Assembly (NCBI GenBank): GCA_013362315.1
Contig: JABFWL010000225.1
Coordinates: 1-33,035 of the forward strand
DNA from: Catenulispora sp.
GTDB lineage: Bacteria > Actinomycetota > Actinomycetes > Streptomycetales > Catenulisporaceae
Reading direction: 5' to 3'
DNA length: 33,035 nt
The translations under genes and the position numbers were made by a program. The notes under the pieces were generated by a model that worked only from the letters and a program-made list of their open reading frames with translations, was not told where the DNA came from and made no database searches. Below are positions 8,142 to 16,722 of this stretch, piece after piece; the first letter of the stretch is position 1; every line of letters starts with the position of its first letter.

Positions 8142-8555
8142 TCAGCCGCTCTGCTGCTTGCTCATCCACTCGGCGATCGCCCTCTGGAGCTCGTCGAGCT
8201 TGTCGGTGGGGCTGAACTGCAAGAGCTCTGTCCCGGCGTCGACGTACGGCCGGTGTCCGGGCGGGGTGTAGAAGGCGTCGCCGGGCTCGTAGACCTCCTC
8301 GCGATCGTCGAAGACGAATCGCATCCGGCCGGCAAGCACGTAACCCCAGTGTGGGCAGGGGCAATGACCGCCCGGCAAAGCCTGGAGCGGCCCGTCAAGG
8401 TCGGCGTCCGCGCTGAACGACACAAACTCCACCGTGTAGCCGTCCATGTCCTCGCGCCGATCGGTCACCGGACCGAATTCCTGGACCTGGGATGCTGTGA
8501 GCTTGGAGACCTTGGGCATAGTCGAGATGAGACCACCGGCCGAACGTTCCGGCAT
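8142..8555 (-). CDS. Small cupin-fold protein
   Basis: The product is 137 residues. A single cupin domain covers the centre: GGHCPCPHWGYVLAGRMRFVFDD (motif 1, with the metal-ligand His and Glu/Arg positions partly replaced) and EPGDAFYTPPGHRPYVDAG (motif 2, PGD...PPGH). The start at 8555 has GGAG nine bases upstream. ATG 8519 (MPKVSKL) is possible but has no ribosome site. Homologues usually bind a metal and a small ligand. The Cys-Pro-Cys-Pro run before His is unusual and might contribute a metal ligand. No operon partner is evident. Confidence 0.82.
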   Translation of the reverse strand: MPERSAGGLISTMPKVSKLTASQVQEFGPVTDRREDMDGYTVEFVSFSADADLDGPLQALPGGHCPCPHWGYVLAGRMRFVFDDREEVYEPGDAFYTPPGHRPYVDAGTELLQFSPTDKLDELQRAIAEWMSKQQSG

Positions 8556-8663
8556 ACGGAGCTACTCCATGCGGGGGCCATATCGGGTTCAGACAACGGC
8601 GCGGTCCGGGCGCCGCGTACCGGCTGCTGTCGCAGGAAGGCTTTCCGGAAGGTCGACCATGTT

Positions 8664-8935
8664 CTGCCCCAAAGCAATGAACAGGGCGTCCGCCAGCGGT
8701 CGGCAACGCTGGTCGGAGTCCGGGTGAACCTTGCTGGTCAGACCGCCGTGTGAGCGTCCCAGCGCGGCCGCCGCCAGGCGGGCACGGTGCCGATGTCGCA
8801 CGCCTCGACGCTCGTCCCGACCAGCTGCGGCGGCCTGCTCCAGCGCTCCAATACCGCCGGATCCACCACCATCCCGGCCGCGTCGTGATGTGGACAGGCC
8901 ACCGTGGAATCCACGCTGACCAGCGACAGGTTCAC
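8664..8935 (-). pseudogene. IS5-type transposase remnant
   Basis: Two minus-strand frames each carry a recognisable piece of an actinobacterial IS5-family DDE transposase, in the right order. The first is LVSVDSTVACPHHDAAG (8875-8925), the counterpart of the VSVDST..RAHQHAAG block with the first catalytic Asp. The second is ALGRSHGGLTSKVHPDSD and QRCRPLADAL (about 8680-8765), the counterpart of ALGRSRGGLTTKIHL. A frameshift lies between them, and both the N-terminal part and the second half with the remaining catalytic residues are missing. No terminal inverted repeats were found. It is dead, and records past insertion between the cupin and lectin genes. Confidence 0.7.
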
Positions 8936-9019
8936 CTGCCCACGGACGGCCGCGTCAGGACGGCCGCGCAGGCGTCCGCCGCCCCGGCACGCAGGCCGGG
9001 ACGGCGGACGTGCGGACGA

Positions 9020-9937
9020 TCAGGTTCCGGGTGGGTTCTCAAAGGGCTGCGGGTCCACCCAGGTCTCGGGGTCGAGCACGTCCTGCTGCCACGTGCTGAA
9101 CAGCCCCTCGGGGGTGTCGATCAGGATCTGGGGGCGGCCGTCGGTGAGTGACGCGGCCGCCACGTTGTCGGCGTTCCTGATCACCGGGAACTCGATCCAG
9201 TTCGACCACGCCGCGTTGGGGTCCTTGTCCACCTTGTGCGTCCGCCAGAGGCGGCCGCTGAAGCCCGCGGCCACGAACATCGGGATGCCATCCGACTGGC
9301 TGGTGCCCGCGATCGACCTCGGGTTCCCGCCGTCGGGCGGACCGGTGAACGGCTGCCATTCGACCCAGGCCGCGTTGGGGTCGGTGTTCGCCTTCCAGGT
9401 GCTGAGCAGCGCGCCTTCCCCGTCCTGCACCCGCACCAGGAGCTGGGGACGGCCATCAGTCAGCCGCACCGACACGATCTTCACGACTTCGCCCGGACTG
9501 GGGAACGGGCTCATGGGCTCCCAGGCCGCGTTGGGATCGAGGTTCACCTTCCAGGTAGACCACATCCTGGCCTGGGTGTCGCTGAAGAAGATCTGCGGGC
9601 GGCCGTCGTTGAGGGTCGCGGCCCCCACGGCGATGGCTCCGGCGGTGTGGAAGCTGGTCCAGTCGGCCCAGGCCGAGTTGGAGTTGTTCGGGTCAACCTT
9701 CCACGTCGTCCACAAATCGCCGAGTGCGGCGAAGATCTGGGGCCGGCCGTCCGTGAGGCTCGCACCCGCCAGCGTCTCGGCGCTTTGGAACGGGCTGGCG
9801 AACGGCTGCCACCCGGACCACGGACCGTCGGGGTCGAGGTCCGGCTTCCAGATGGAGTAAAGCCCGGAGTTCCTCGCGGCCAGGAACTGCGGACGCCCGT
9901 CGGACAGCCGCGCCGACGACATGTCGTTGAACACCAT
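9020..9937 (-). CDS. Six-repeat PLL/fucolectin-type beta-propeller
   Basis: The product is 305 residues from ATG 9937, with an AGGGAG ribosome site upstream. The frame extends to 10309, but that part lacks any repeat. The protein is six copies of a motif like SLTDGRPQIFA..G.LW.TWK.DPN..W..W..F, each about 48 residues, covering the whole length. This is the pattern of PLL- and AAL-type lectin propellers, where conserved Trp and aromatic residues between blades form sugar sites. Six repeats fit an AAL-like six-bladed ring. There is no signal peptide (MVFNDMSSARL), so unlike the lectin at 143-3478 it is probably cytoplasmic or released by a non-classical route. Ligand unknown. Confidence 0.8.
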   Translation of the reverse strand: MVFNDMSSARLSDGRPQFLAARNSGLYSIWKPDLDPDGPWSGWQPFASPFQSAETLAGASLTDGRPQIFAALGDLWTTWKVDPNNSNSAWADWTSFHTAGAIAVGAATLNDGRPQIFFSDTQARMWSTWKVNLDPNAAWEPMSPFPSPGEVVKIVSVRLTDGRPQLLVRVQDGEGALLSTWKANTDPNAAWVEWQPFTGPPDGGNPRSIAGTSQSDGIPMFVAAGFSGRLWRTHKVDKDPNAAWSNWIEFPVIRNADNVAAASLTDGRPQILIDTPEGLFSTWQQDVLDPETWVDPQPFENPPGT

Positions 9938-10727
9938 GGGTGGCTCCCTACCGATCGAGAGATCTCTGGATTGCCGATCGAGAGGCCCGTGAGCGGACGA
10001 GCGGACGACCGGCACCCGATGGCCCGGTCCCGCAGTCGGAGTCCTCTCGCTGCTCACCGTCCCTCCGGGCCGGGCCCCACGCCACCGGCGACCCGCCATT
10101 CGGTCGTACCGGCGCGGAACAGCGAGATCACCGATGACGGCGAGTTGTTGCTCGTGGCGTGGAACGTGGCGGGCCTGCTTCGGCTTCTTCGCCGCGTTCG
10201 GCTGGCGGTGGCGGCGCTTCACCGGCCACGCCGAACGATGAGGGCGGGCGACGACACTCTGTGATACGCCGCTATGACCACCTCGTCGGCGCGCACCAGC
10301 TTCCAGCAATAATCCGTGCCCTGATATGCTCTAGCCTGGCTGGAATGCCGCGTCACTGAACGCCTCACCGGCGGCGACCACTTGATGTTCCTAGCCTTCG
10401 TACTGGAAAGCGGAAGCGGCACCGGCACAGAGCCCTGGTGTTCCATCGCAGCGGCTACCACCGGCTGGCTCAGCTGCCGTCGGCGGACGAGCCCGCATGT
10501 GCTCGGGCAGGAGACAGCACTGCGAGAGGTCGCAGGGCCCGCCACCTGTCAGCGACGAACTCATCCAGCTGACGGTGGGTGGCGATTGGTGGCGGCATCA
10601 CCGATGTTCGACTGAAAGGGATGTCTTTGACGATCCGACGCAGTACGGTCGCGGTAGCCGAACTGTCGTCCGTGCGCTGAGCTGCCAACCGTTCAGCGGT
10701 CAGCGCCAGCGAGAATCGGGGCCCGCC
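9938..10727. other. Intergenic region, 790 bp, no gene recognised
   Basis: This is the divergent gap between the six-repeat lectin (-) and the lyase-like propeller (+). Open frames cross it on both strands (for example 10219-10545 and 10470-10919, minus), but none shows a family motif or a good ribosome site. Promoters for both flanking genes should be here. No reliable -10/-35 pair or hairpin was found. Given the IS5 remnant 1 kb away, part of it may be debris too degraded to recognise. Confidence 0.4.
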
Positions 10728-11900
10728 ATGGTCGTCGCGGCAACTGCGCGAATCAGAAGGCGAATAGGAGCCCTGCGTCGGTCCCTCGTGTGGTTCATGA
10801 CCCTTGGCCTCGTGGCGGTGGCTGTCGCGGTCGACGGCGGACGGGCGAGCGCCAATGGAGCGATCACCGAGTACGGGCCGCTGCCGTCCATCCCGCTCAG
10901 CGGTGTCTGTGAGACGCACTTCGACACGACCGGGGACCTGTGGATCGAGCAGTACCTCAGCAGCCAGGTGGCCGAATTCGACCCGCGGACCGGCGAGTTC
11001 ACCGAGTACGGCACGCCGATGCCGCTATCGGTGCCCGGCGGTATGGCCTTCGGTGCGGATGGTGGACTGTGGATGCCCGAGGTGACCGGCAACGCGCTGC
11101 TGCGGGTGAACCCGGCTGACGGAGGCATGCACGAATACCGACTGCCCTGGGCCGACGCGCTCAACACCTCAGCTCTCGGCCTGCCGCTGCACCTCGGTCT
11201 CGCTCTGGCCAACGACGTGGCCTCCGGCCCCGACCGCGCACTGTGGTTCACCCTCGGCGGCCTGAACGCGATCGGCCGCTTCGACCCGGCAACCGGTCAG
11301 TTCAGCAAGTACGCGGTGCCCGGCGAGATCCTCGGCCAGGTCCAGTCGCTCTTCGGCATCATCAAACCGGGACCGGGCAACACCGTGGTGATGGACCTGC
11401 CGCAGCAGGACGCCGTGGTCACCTTCGACGTCTACACCCACCAGTTCACCGACTATCCGATGCCCACGCCGCTCGCCTTCCCCGTCGGAGTGTGGACCGC
11501 GACGGACGGATCGATCTGGGCCACGGAATCCCTCGGCATGAAGATCGCCCGAATCAACCCCGCCACCGGCACCGTCCAGGAGTTCCCGCTGTTCGGCCCC
11601 ACCGGACTGCTCACCGCCCTGGAGGCCGACCTGACCGCCGGCTCGATCGGCAACCCGTTGCCCCTGCCCGGACCCATCACCCAAGGCAGCGACGGCAACA
11701 TGTACTTCGCCCTCGCCTTTCCCGCCGCCGTCGGCCTGGGCAACCAAATCGCGATGATCAACCCGACGACGCATCAGGTGCAGATCTGGGCAACGCCCTC
11801 GTCCGCGTCCTATCCCTGCGACGTCCAAGGGGAACAGACGGGATCGATCTGGTTCGGCGAACTGACCGCCAACAAGGTCGGACGGCTACGCATCAGCTGA
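10728..11900 (+). CDS. Secreted virginiamycin B lyase-like (Vgb-type) beta-propeller
   Basis: The product is 390 residues from ATG 10728. It has an N-terminal export signal: basic RIRRRIGALRRS, hydrophobic WFMTLGLVAVAVAV, then a likely signal peptidase site after RASA (about residue 42). The mature protein begins ITEYGPLPS and holds repeated units such as IARINPATGTVQEFPL, FDPRTGEFTEYGTP and GSDGNMYFAL. This is the streptogramin-B lyase/SMP-30-like propeller pattern, W-x-T-E/E...N..I.R..P.TG...E. True Vgb enzymes are cytoplasmic and linearise streptogramin B. This one is predicted secreted, so an antibiotic-lyase role is uncertain and a structural or extracellular role is equally likely. The upstream in-frame part to 10497 lacks coding character. 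Confidence 0.8.
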   Translation: MVVAATARIRRRIGALRRSLVWFMTLGLVAVAVAVDGGRASANGAITEYGPLPSIPLSGVCETHFDTTGDLWIEQYLSSQVAEFDPRTGEFTEYGTPMPLSVPGGMAFGADGGLWMPEVTGNALLRVNPADGGMHEYRLPWADALNTSALGLPLHLGLALANDVASGPDRALWFTLGGLNAIGRFDPATGQFSKYAVPGEILGQVQSLFGIIKPGPGNTVVMDLPQQDAVVTFDVYTHQFTDYPMPTPLAFPVGVWTATDGSIWATESLGMKIARINPATGTVQEFPLFGPTGLLTALEADLTAGSIGNPLPLPGPITQGSDGNMYFALAFPAAVGLGNQIAMINPTTHQVQIWATPSSASYPCDVQGEQTGSIWFGELTANKVGRLRIS

Positions 11901-12053
11901 CCGTGTGGGTGCCGAGAATGTCGTCCGCGCGTGAACGCCTACCTGCACCGGCTACTGATCTTCCGGTCTTCAGCTGAGGGTCTGGCAGCGCGCGAACGTC
12001 GCCGGCCAGAACCCCGATGAGTGGACGGATATTTCAGCCTCGGTCGTTTGTGT

Positions 12054-12746
12054 TCATTGGTGAGTGCGAGCCTGACCGCTTCGCACGGTCAGGCGGCCGT
12101 TCCGCATCTGGGCGACGCGGTGCGCGCGGGCGGCGATCGCGGGGTCATGGGTGATGAGGACGAGGGTGAGCCCACGGTCGTGCCAGACGTTCTCCAGCAG
12201 CGCGATGATCTCGTCGCGGGTCTGTTCGTCCAGGTTTCCGGTGGGCTCGTCGGCCAGCAGCAGCCGAGGTTGCTTGACCAGGGCCCGGGCGATGCCGACT
12301 CGCTGTTGCTGTCCGCCGGACAGTTCGGAGGGCAGATGCCCGCTCCGGTCGGCGAGGCCTACGCTTTCCAGCGCCTGCGTGGCACGGCGGCGACGGTCGG
12401 CGGTGGAGATCCGCAGGGGGACCAGAGCCGCCTCGACGTTCTCCAGGGCCGACAACGTCGGAATCAGGTTGAACGTCTGGAACACGAATCCGATCGAGGC
12501 CGCCCTGATGGCGGCGATATCCGCCTCACGCAGGGTCGCGAGGTCGCGGCCGTCGACCGTGACGCGGCCCGAGGACGGCCGGTCCAGGCCGCCCAGGATC
12601 TGCAGCAACGTGGTCTTGCCATGGCCGGTCGGTCCCTGGACCGCGAGCCAGTCCCCGTCCTCGATGACCAGATCCACGGAGGAGAGGGCGGTGACGGTGG
12701 CGTTGTCCTTGCGGTAGGTGCGGGTGACGCCCGTGAGTGTGTACAT
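12054..12746 (-). CDS. ABC transporter ATPase, MacB/LolD type (module 1)
   Basis: The product is 230 residues from ATG 12746 (MYTLTGVTRTYRK), with AGAGGAGAA upstream. The frame remains open to 13760 but only as antisense of the permease frame. Motifs: Walker A GPTGHGKTT (38-46), Q-loop FVFQTFNL, signature LSGGQQQR (142-149), Walker [13 protein letters not shown] (162-173) and switch His200 (LITHD). Walker A carries His where Ser/Ala is usual (GPSGSGKST). It powers the FtsX-like permease encoded 20 bp upstream. MacB/LolD-type ATPases couple to mechanotransmission or efflux and do not import. It is the last gene of the lipoprotein-permease-ATPase operon. Confidence 0.93.
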   Translation of the reverse strand: MYTLTGVTRTYRKDNATVTALSSVDLVIEDGDWLAVQGPTGHGKTTLLQILGGLDRPSSGRVTVDGRDLATLREADIAAIRAASIGFVFQTFNLIPTLSALENVEAALVPLRISTADRRRRATQALESVGLADRSGHLPSELSGGQQQRVGIARALVKQPRLLLADEPTGNLDEQTRDEIIALLENVWHDRGLTLVLITHDPAIAARAHRVAQMRNGRLTVRSGQARTHQ

Positions 12747-12766
12747 GGCTGATTGCTTCTCCTCTT

Positions 12767-14188
12767 TCAGGCCACGCGGGTCATTGCGGTGGCGGGACGC
12801 AGGCGCGCGGCCCGCCATCCGCCGAACATTCCGGCGAGCAGGCCGCCTCCGACACCGAGGACGACGGCCAGGCCGATCGCGGTGAGGGTGACCGGCGCGG
12901 TCAGGTGGACGGCGATGGTGTGGGAGCCGCCCGCTGCTGCTTCGTGATGCATGCCGGTGTCGTCGATGCGGACGTTCTCCGGGATCTTGGCGCCCGGGTT
13001 CTGGGCGACCGTCGCCGACAGCGCGGGCGCCAGTCGGCGCACCAGCAGGCCGCCGCCAAGTCCGATACCGACGCCCAAGACGGCCCCTATCAGGCCCGTG
13101 ACCAGCGATTCGCCCAGGAGCTGGGAGATGATCCGCCGAGTGTTCCAGCCGAGGGCCTTGAGGGTGCCGATCTCCCGCACCCGACGGGACACCGCCGACA
13201 CGGTCATGAGGCTGGAGACCGCGAACGCCGCGGCCAGCGAGCCGACGGCCAGCCAGCGGCCGAGGTTGGAGGCCAGGCTCGCGGCGCCGGCCAGCGAGCC
13301 GCTCACGGCGTCGGCCAGGCTGGAGGACGAGGTGACGGTGGCCGTGGGCAGGACCTTGGCGATGGCGTTTCGGACGGCGCCGATGTGCGACGCGCTGTCG
13401 GCGGACACGTAGATCGTGTCCACGCGGCCTGTGAGGCTCGGGAGTCCTTGGAACGCGGCCAGCGCTTGTGCACGTGCCAACGGGATGTAGACGTCTGCCG
13501 CGCCCCCGCCTTGGGACTGTTGGACGATCCCGATGACGTGGAACTTCGTGCCGGCCACGGTCACCGTCGAGCCGGTCGCGACGCCGTTGGCCGTGGCATA
13601 GCCGGAGTCGACGACGGCCACGTCGTCTCCGGTGTCGCCGGCGACGAAGGATCGCCCCGAGCTCAGCTGGGCCGAGGCGAACGGTCCGAGGGAGGTGCGG
13701 CCGGGATCGACGCCGATGACGGTGAACGTGACGCCCAGGTTCTTCTGGGACGGACGCCATCCCGGCGTGCTCTGCTCCTGCACCGTGGGAACGTCCAGCT
13801 GGGTGTCACGTAGCAGCAGCCCGCCGGCGGCCGCCGACACTCCCGGCAGGTGGGAGACGGACTCGACCGCGGTGGCGTCGAGTGGACCGAGGCCTGGGGG
13901 CAGCCCCAGAACGTCGACATGCTGACTGCCCTGGCCTGGACTGAAGCCTTGGCTGGCGCCCTCGGAGGAACCGAGCTTCGGCGGAGGCGGCGCGGCGGCC
14001 GTGACGGTGATGTCGGTGCCGATTCCGTACAACGCGTGCAGGACGTCGGCCTGGGCCTTTTTGACCCCGGCGGCAGCCATCGTGACCGTGAGGACCAGGC
14101 CGATGCCGACGGCCAGGCCCAGCGCGCCGACGATCGTCTGGCGCTTTCGTCGCAGCAGTTCGCGGCGCAGGTATATCAGAAAGAACAT
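12767..14188 (-). CDS. MacB/FtsX-type ABC transporter permease (module 1)
   Basis: The product is 473 residues with GGAG seven bases before ATG 14188. The N-terminal transmembrane helix (residues about 17-41, RQTIVGALGLAVGIGLVLTVTMAAAG) is followed by a large extracytoplasmic MacB-like core of about 240 residues. Three C-terminal helices follow (about 290-315, 340-365 and 430-455), with the FtsX hallmark VRRVREIGTLKALGWNTRRI between the first two and WRAARLRPATAMTR at the end. This architecture is MacB-like. It lies between the lipoprotein gene and the ATPase gene and must be part of one complex. No separate adaptor is encoded here, unlike the paralogous module at 29-33 kb. Confidence 0.92.
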   Translation of the reverse strand: MFFLIYLRRELLRRKRQTIVGALGLAVGIGLVLTVTMAAAGVKKAQADVLHALYGIGTDITVTAAAPPPPKLGSSEGASQGFSPGQGSQHVDVLGLPPGLGPLDATAVESVSHLPGVSAAAGGLLLRDTQLDVPTVQEQSTPGWRPSQKNLGVTFTVIGVDPGRTSLGPFASAQLSSGRSFVAGDTGDDVAVVDSGYATANGVATGSTVTVAGTKFHVIGIVQQSQGGGAADVYIPLARAQALAAFQGLPSLTGRVDTIYVSADSASHIGAVRNAIAKVLPTATVTSSSSLADAVSGSLAGAASLASNLGRWLAVGSLAAAFAVSSLMTVSAVSRRVREIGTLKALGWNTRRIISQLLGESLVTGLIGAVLGVGIGLGGGLLVRRLAPALSATVAQNPGAKIPENVRIDDTGMHHEAAAGGSHTIAVHLTAPVTLTAIGLAVVLGVGGGLLAGMFGGWRAARLRPATAMTRVA

Positions 14189-14213
14189 GGCAGCTCCGTA
14201 AAGTAAGCGGGCT

Positions 14214-14657
14214 TCACTGGCCAGGCACGGATCCGGGTCCGCTGTCGATCCAGGCTTGGGGCGCCAGAGATCTGCAGGGGCCGTTCAGGGCGGACTGGAA
14301 GACGGCCGAAGCGGGGTCGATGCCGCTGTACGGGCCGAGTTGGCCGGCTGAGCCGTCGGGATCGGGGAAGTTCGGAACCCCGTGCGACCGCATGCACTGC
14401 GCGAATGGGACGGTGAACGTCCCCACGGAGCCGCCATGGCCCCCGCTGGCGCCTGTGCCGCCGTTGCTGCCCGAGGCCGATGTCGGAACGCTGTCCACGG
14501 TCGGTGTGGCCGCCGGTGACGACGCGGTGCCGGGCTGCGCCGGCGCAATCGCGCCCTTCGAGGTGGCGCATGAGGCGGCCAGTGACGCGACAAGGACGAC
14601 CCCCGCAACCACTGCGGGCCACTTCCACCGCGCCGTTGATCCGATCGGATAGCTCAT
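14214..14657 (-). CDS. Lipoprotein with a single QCMRSHG/FPDPD domain (module 1)
   Basis: The product is 147 residues. It has a signal peptide with lipobox LAASC (Cys30), a Gly/Ser/Pro-rich linker to about residue 80, and one compact domain: QCMRSHGVPNFPDPD (87-101), then a spacer and a second Cys in LNGPCRSLAP (Cys128). The same motif occurs twice in the lipoprotein of module 3 (29073-29708). I do not know a characterised function for this family. Two conserved Cys and a His suggest a disulfide, metal or redox-active small domain, which is inference. It is the first gene of the operon with the MacB-like permease and ATPase, and is divergent from the regulator gene at 14744. It may present a ligand to the transporter or to the kinase. 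Confidence 0.85.
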   Translation of the reverse strand: MSYPIGSTARWKWPAVVAGVVLVASLAASCATSKGAIAPAQPGTASSPAATPTVDSVPTSASGSNGGTGASGGHGGSVGTFTVPFAQCMRSHGVPNFPDPDGSAGQLGPYSGIDPASAVFQSALNGPCRSLAPQAWIDSGPGSVPGQ

Positions 14658-14701
14658 GCCGACGAAGCTAGGCAGCAGGTGATACCGGCACGGGAACAGC
14701 G

Positions 14702-14718
14702 GCGGTTACGGCACCGTT
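14702..14718. promoter_or_regulatory. OmpR-type tandem repeat, divergent promoter of module 1
   Basis: GCGGTT (14702-14707) and ACCGTT (14713-14718) form a direct repeat with exactly 11-bp period in the 86-bp gap between the lipoprotein (-) and the response regulator (+). A very similar repeat is found in the matching gap of module 3. Tandem 11-bp repeats are typical of OmpR/PhoB-type regulator binding, so this is the likely site of the local regulator, controlling both directions. Confidence 0.55.
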
Positions 14719-14743
14719 ATGGCCGGCCTGGCATGGTGGTGTC

Positions 14744-15406
14744 ATGAGAGTGCTCGTGGTGGAGGACCACGCGCAGCTGGCCGAATGGCTGGCCAAAGGG
14801 CTGCGCCGCGAGGGGATGGCCGTCGACGTCGCCATGGACGGACAGCGCGCTCTGGACCAGGTCGACGTGTATCCCTACGACGTCATCGTGTTGGACCGCG
14901 ACCTGCCGGTGGTGCACGGCGACGAGGTGTGCCGGACCGTGGTGGCCGGCGCGCGCGACAGCAAGATCCTCATGCTGACCGCTTCCGCGGCGATCGAGGA
15001 CCGGGTCGACGGCCTGGGGCAGGGCGCCGACGACTATCTCCCCAAGCCGTTCGCCTTCGCCGAACTGGTCGCGCGGATCAGGGCTCTGGGCCGCCGCAGC
15101 CTTCCGGCGCTTCCGCCGCTGCTGGTCCATGGCGACATCCGCCTGGACCCCGCGACCCGCGTCGCCACGCGGGCCGGACGTCGGCTGCTGCTGAGCCCGA
15201 AGGAGACCGCGGTGCTGGAGGTGCTGCTCGAAGCGCGGGGCGCGGTCGTGTCGGCGCAGGAACTGCTCGACCGGGTCTGGGACGAGATGGCCGACCCTTT
15301 CACCAACGCCGTGAAGATGGCGGTCAGCCGGCTGCGCGCGAAACTCGGCGAACCGGCGGTCATCGAGACGGTCGCCCAGTCCGGATATCGGCTCCAAGAG
15401 CCCTGA
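14744..15406 (+). CDS. OmpR/PhoB-family response regulator (module 1)
   Basis: The product is 220 residues. The receiver domain (1-115) has acidic pair Glu7-Asp8, phospho-acceptor Asp51 (VLDRDLP), Thr79 and Lys101 (YLPKPF). The C-terminal winged helix (125-220) includes LLLSPKETAVLEVLLEARG, the recognition helix VKMAVSRLRAKLG and the wing VIETVAQSGYRL. It is clearly paralogous to the regulator at 28210-28863: identical MRVLVVEDH start, the same positions for all key residues, and the same ending ETVAQ.GYR. Its TGA overlaps the kinase ATG (15404-15408, TGATG). It is expected to control the divergent lipoprotein-MacB operon through the 11-bp tandem repeat upstream. Confidence 0.95.
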   Translation: MRVLVVEDHAQLAEWLAKGLRREGMAVDVAMDGQRALDQVDVYPYDVIVLDRDLPVVHGDEVCRTVVAGARDSKILMLTASAAIEDRVDGLGQGADDYLPKPFAFAELVARIRALGRRSLPALPPLLVHGDIRLDPATRVATRAGRRLLLSPKETAVLEVLLEARGAVVSAQELLDRVWDEMADPFTNAVKMAVSRLRAKLGEPAVIETVAQSGYRLQEP

Positions 15407-16614
15407 TGGCCGGAGACACCGCACGCGGCCGATCGCTGCCCCGCTTCCGCCGGTTCACAGGCACCGTTCGACTGAGGCTCACGGTCGCGCAGGCCGGACT
15501 CATCGTGGTGTCGGGCGTGGTGCTGCTGGCGCTCACCTTCCTCCTGGTGGCGGCCAGTCCGCCTCCCCGGTTTACGACGACGGATCCTCCTGGCAAGGCG
15601 GCAGGCACCTCCGACGGCACGATGTCAGTGCCGGTCGGCGGCGTATCGGACCAGGCCTGGCAGCACACCGCCGACCTGCACCGGCTCCTCATCGGGTCCG
15701 CGCTCGCCTTGGCGGTCATGGCGCTCCTGGCCGTCGGTGTCGGGTGGTTCGCGGCCGGACGGATCCTGCGGCCGCTGCGAGCGATGACCGCGGCGACACG
15801 GCAGATCCAGGCCGACAACCTGCACCGGCGGCTCGCCGTCACCGGCCCGCGTGACGAGTTGAAAGACCTTGGCGACACCATCGACAGCCTGCTGTCCCGG
15901 CTGGAGTCCGCCTTCGTCGCCCAGCGCGGCTTCGTCGCCAACGCCTCGCACGAGCTGCGCACGCCGCTCACCGTGAGCCGGGTGATGCTCGAGGTCGCGC
16001 TGGCCGACCCCGACGCGTCCGCGAAATACCTGCGAGCGACGTGCGAGGAGCTCCTTGAGGTCAGCCGGCAGCAGGAGCGGCTCATCGACGCCCTGCTCAC
16101 CTTGGCGCGCAGCCAGCGGGGCCTGGATCCCGATCACGTGCGGACCATCGACTTGGCGGCCGTCACCGCCGATGTGCTCAAGACCGCCAGCACCGGGCAG
16201 GCCGCGCGGAGGGTCCGCGTCAGCGCGACACTGGATAACGCCCCGACCAGCGGTGATCCGCGCCTGGTCGAACGTCTGATCGCCAACCTGGTGGACAACG
16301 CCCTGCGGCACAACCTCGGCGACGGCGGCCTGATGACGCTGTCGACCGGGACGCGCAGCGGCCACGCCGTCCTCACGGTGGAGAACACCGGACCGCGGAT
16401 CGCCGCCGATCAGCTCGACCGCTTGGTGCAGCCCTTCCAGCGGGCGGTGACGGACCGCACGGCCTCGCCGGACGGGCTCGGCCTCGGGATGTCGATCGTC
16501 GCCGCTGTCGCCGAGGCGCACGGCGCAGAACTCGGCATCAGCGCCGGGCTCGCCGGCGGGTTGCGGGTGGACGTGGCTTTCCCCTCCAGCTGCTCCGCAA
16601 GCGGATCTTGCTAG
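15406..16614 (+). CDS. Sensor histidine kinase (module 1)
   Basis: The product is 402 residues from ATG 15406, coupled to the regulator stop. Transmembrane helices are at about 28-50 and 94-117, with a short 44-residue extracytoplasmic loop (Pro/Thr-rich, no Cys). A HAMP domain follows (GRILRPLRAMTAATRQIQADNLHRRL). The H-box is ASHELRTPLT with phospho-acceptor His182, the N-box is NLVDNALRHN, and the G-boxes are VENTGPRI and DGLGLGMSIV. The small loop suggests sensing within the membrane or through a partner such as the lipoprotein. The frame is open upstream to 14719 only as an alternative reading of the regulator gene. It is paralogous to the kinase at 26858-28207. Confidence 0.94.
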   Translation: MAGDTARGRSLPRFRRFTGTVRLRLTVAQAGLIVVSGVVLLALTFLLVAASPPPRFTTTDPPGKAAGTSDGTMSVPVGGVSDQAWQHTADLHRLLIGSALALAVMALLAVGVGWFAAGRILRPLRAMTAATRQIQADNLHRRLAVTGPRDELKDLGDTIDSLLSRLESAFVAQRGFVANASHELRTPLTVSRVMLEVALADPDASAKYLRATCEELLEVSRQQERLIDALLTLARSQRGLDPDHVRTIDLAAVTADVLKTASTGQAARRVRVSATLDNAPTSGDPRLVERLIANLVDNALRHNLGDGGLMTLSTGTRSGHAVLTVENTGPRIAADQLDRLVQPFQRAVTDRTASPDGLGLGMSIVAAVAEAHGAELGISAGLAGGLRVDVAFPSSCSASGSC

Positions 16615-16722
16615 CTTGATCCACTCCGACGGTGCTCGCGGAACGGACCGGCCGGTGCCCCACCTGCCGAAGATCCCTGATCTACCAATACCGGCAACGA
16701 TCCCCGACCTGACCAAGCCCTA

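Noticed and set aside
9938..10309. Long N-terminal extension of the six-repeat lectin
   Set aside because: Composition is Arg/Pro-rich without repeats, while ATG 9937 has a good ribosome site and starts directly at the first repeat.
12747..13760. Apparent long N-terminal extension of the module 1 ATPase
   Set aside because: The extension overlaps the permease gene in another frame, is Arg/Pro/His-rich, and the ribosome site and family start both point to 12746.
14719..15405. Open frame in front of the module 1 kinase suggesting a giant kinase
   Set aside because: It is the response regulator gene read in another frame. The TGATG overlap and the membrane-helix start fit ATG 15406.
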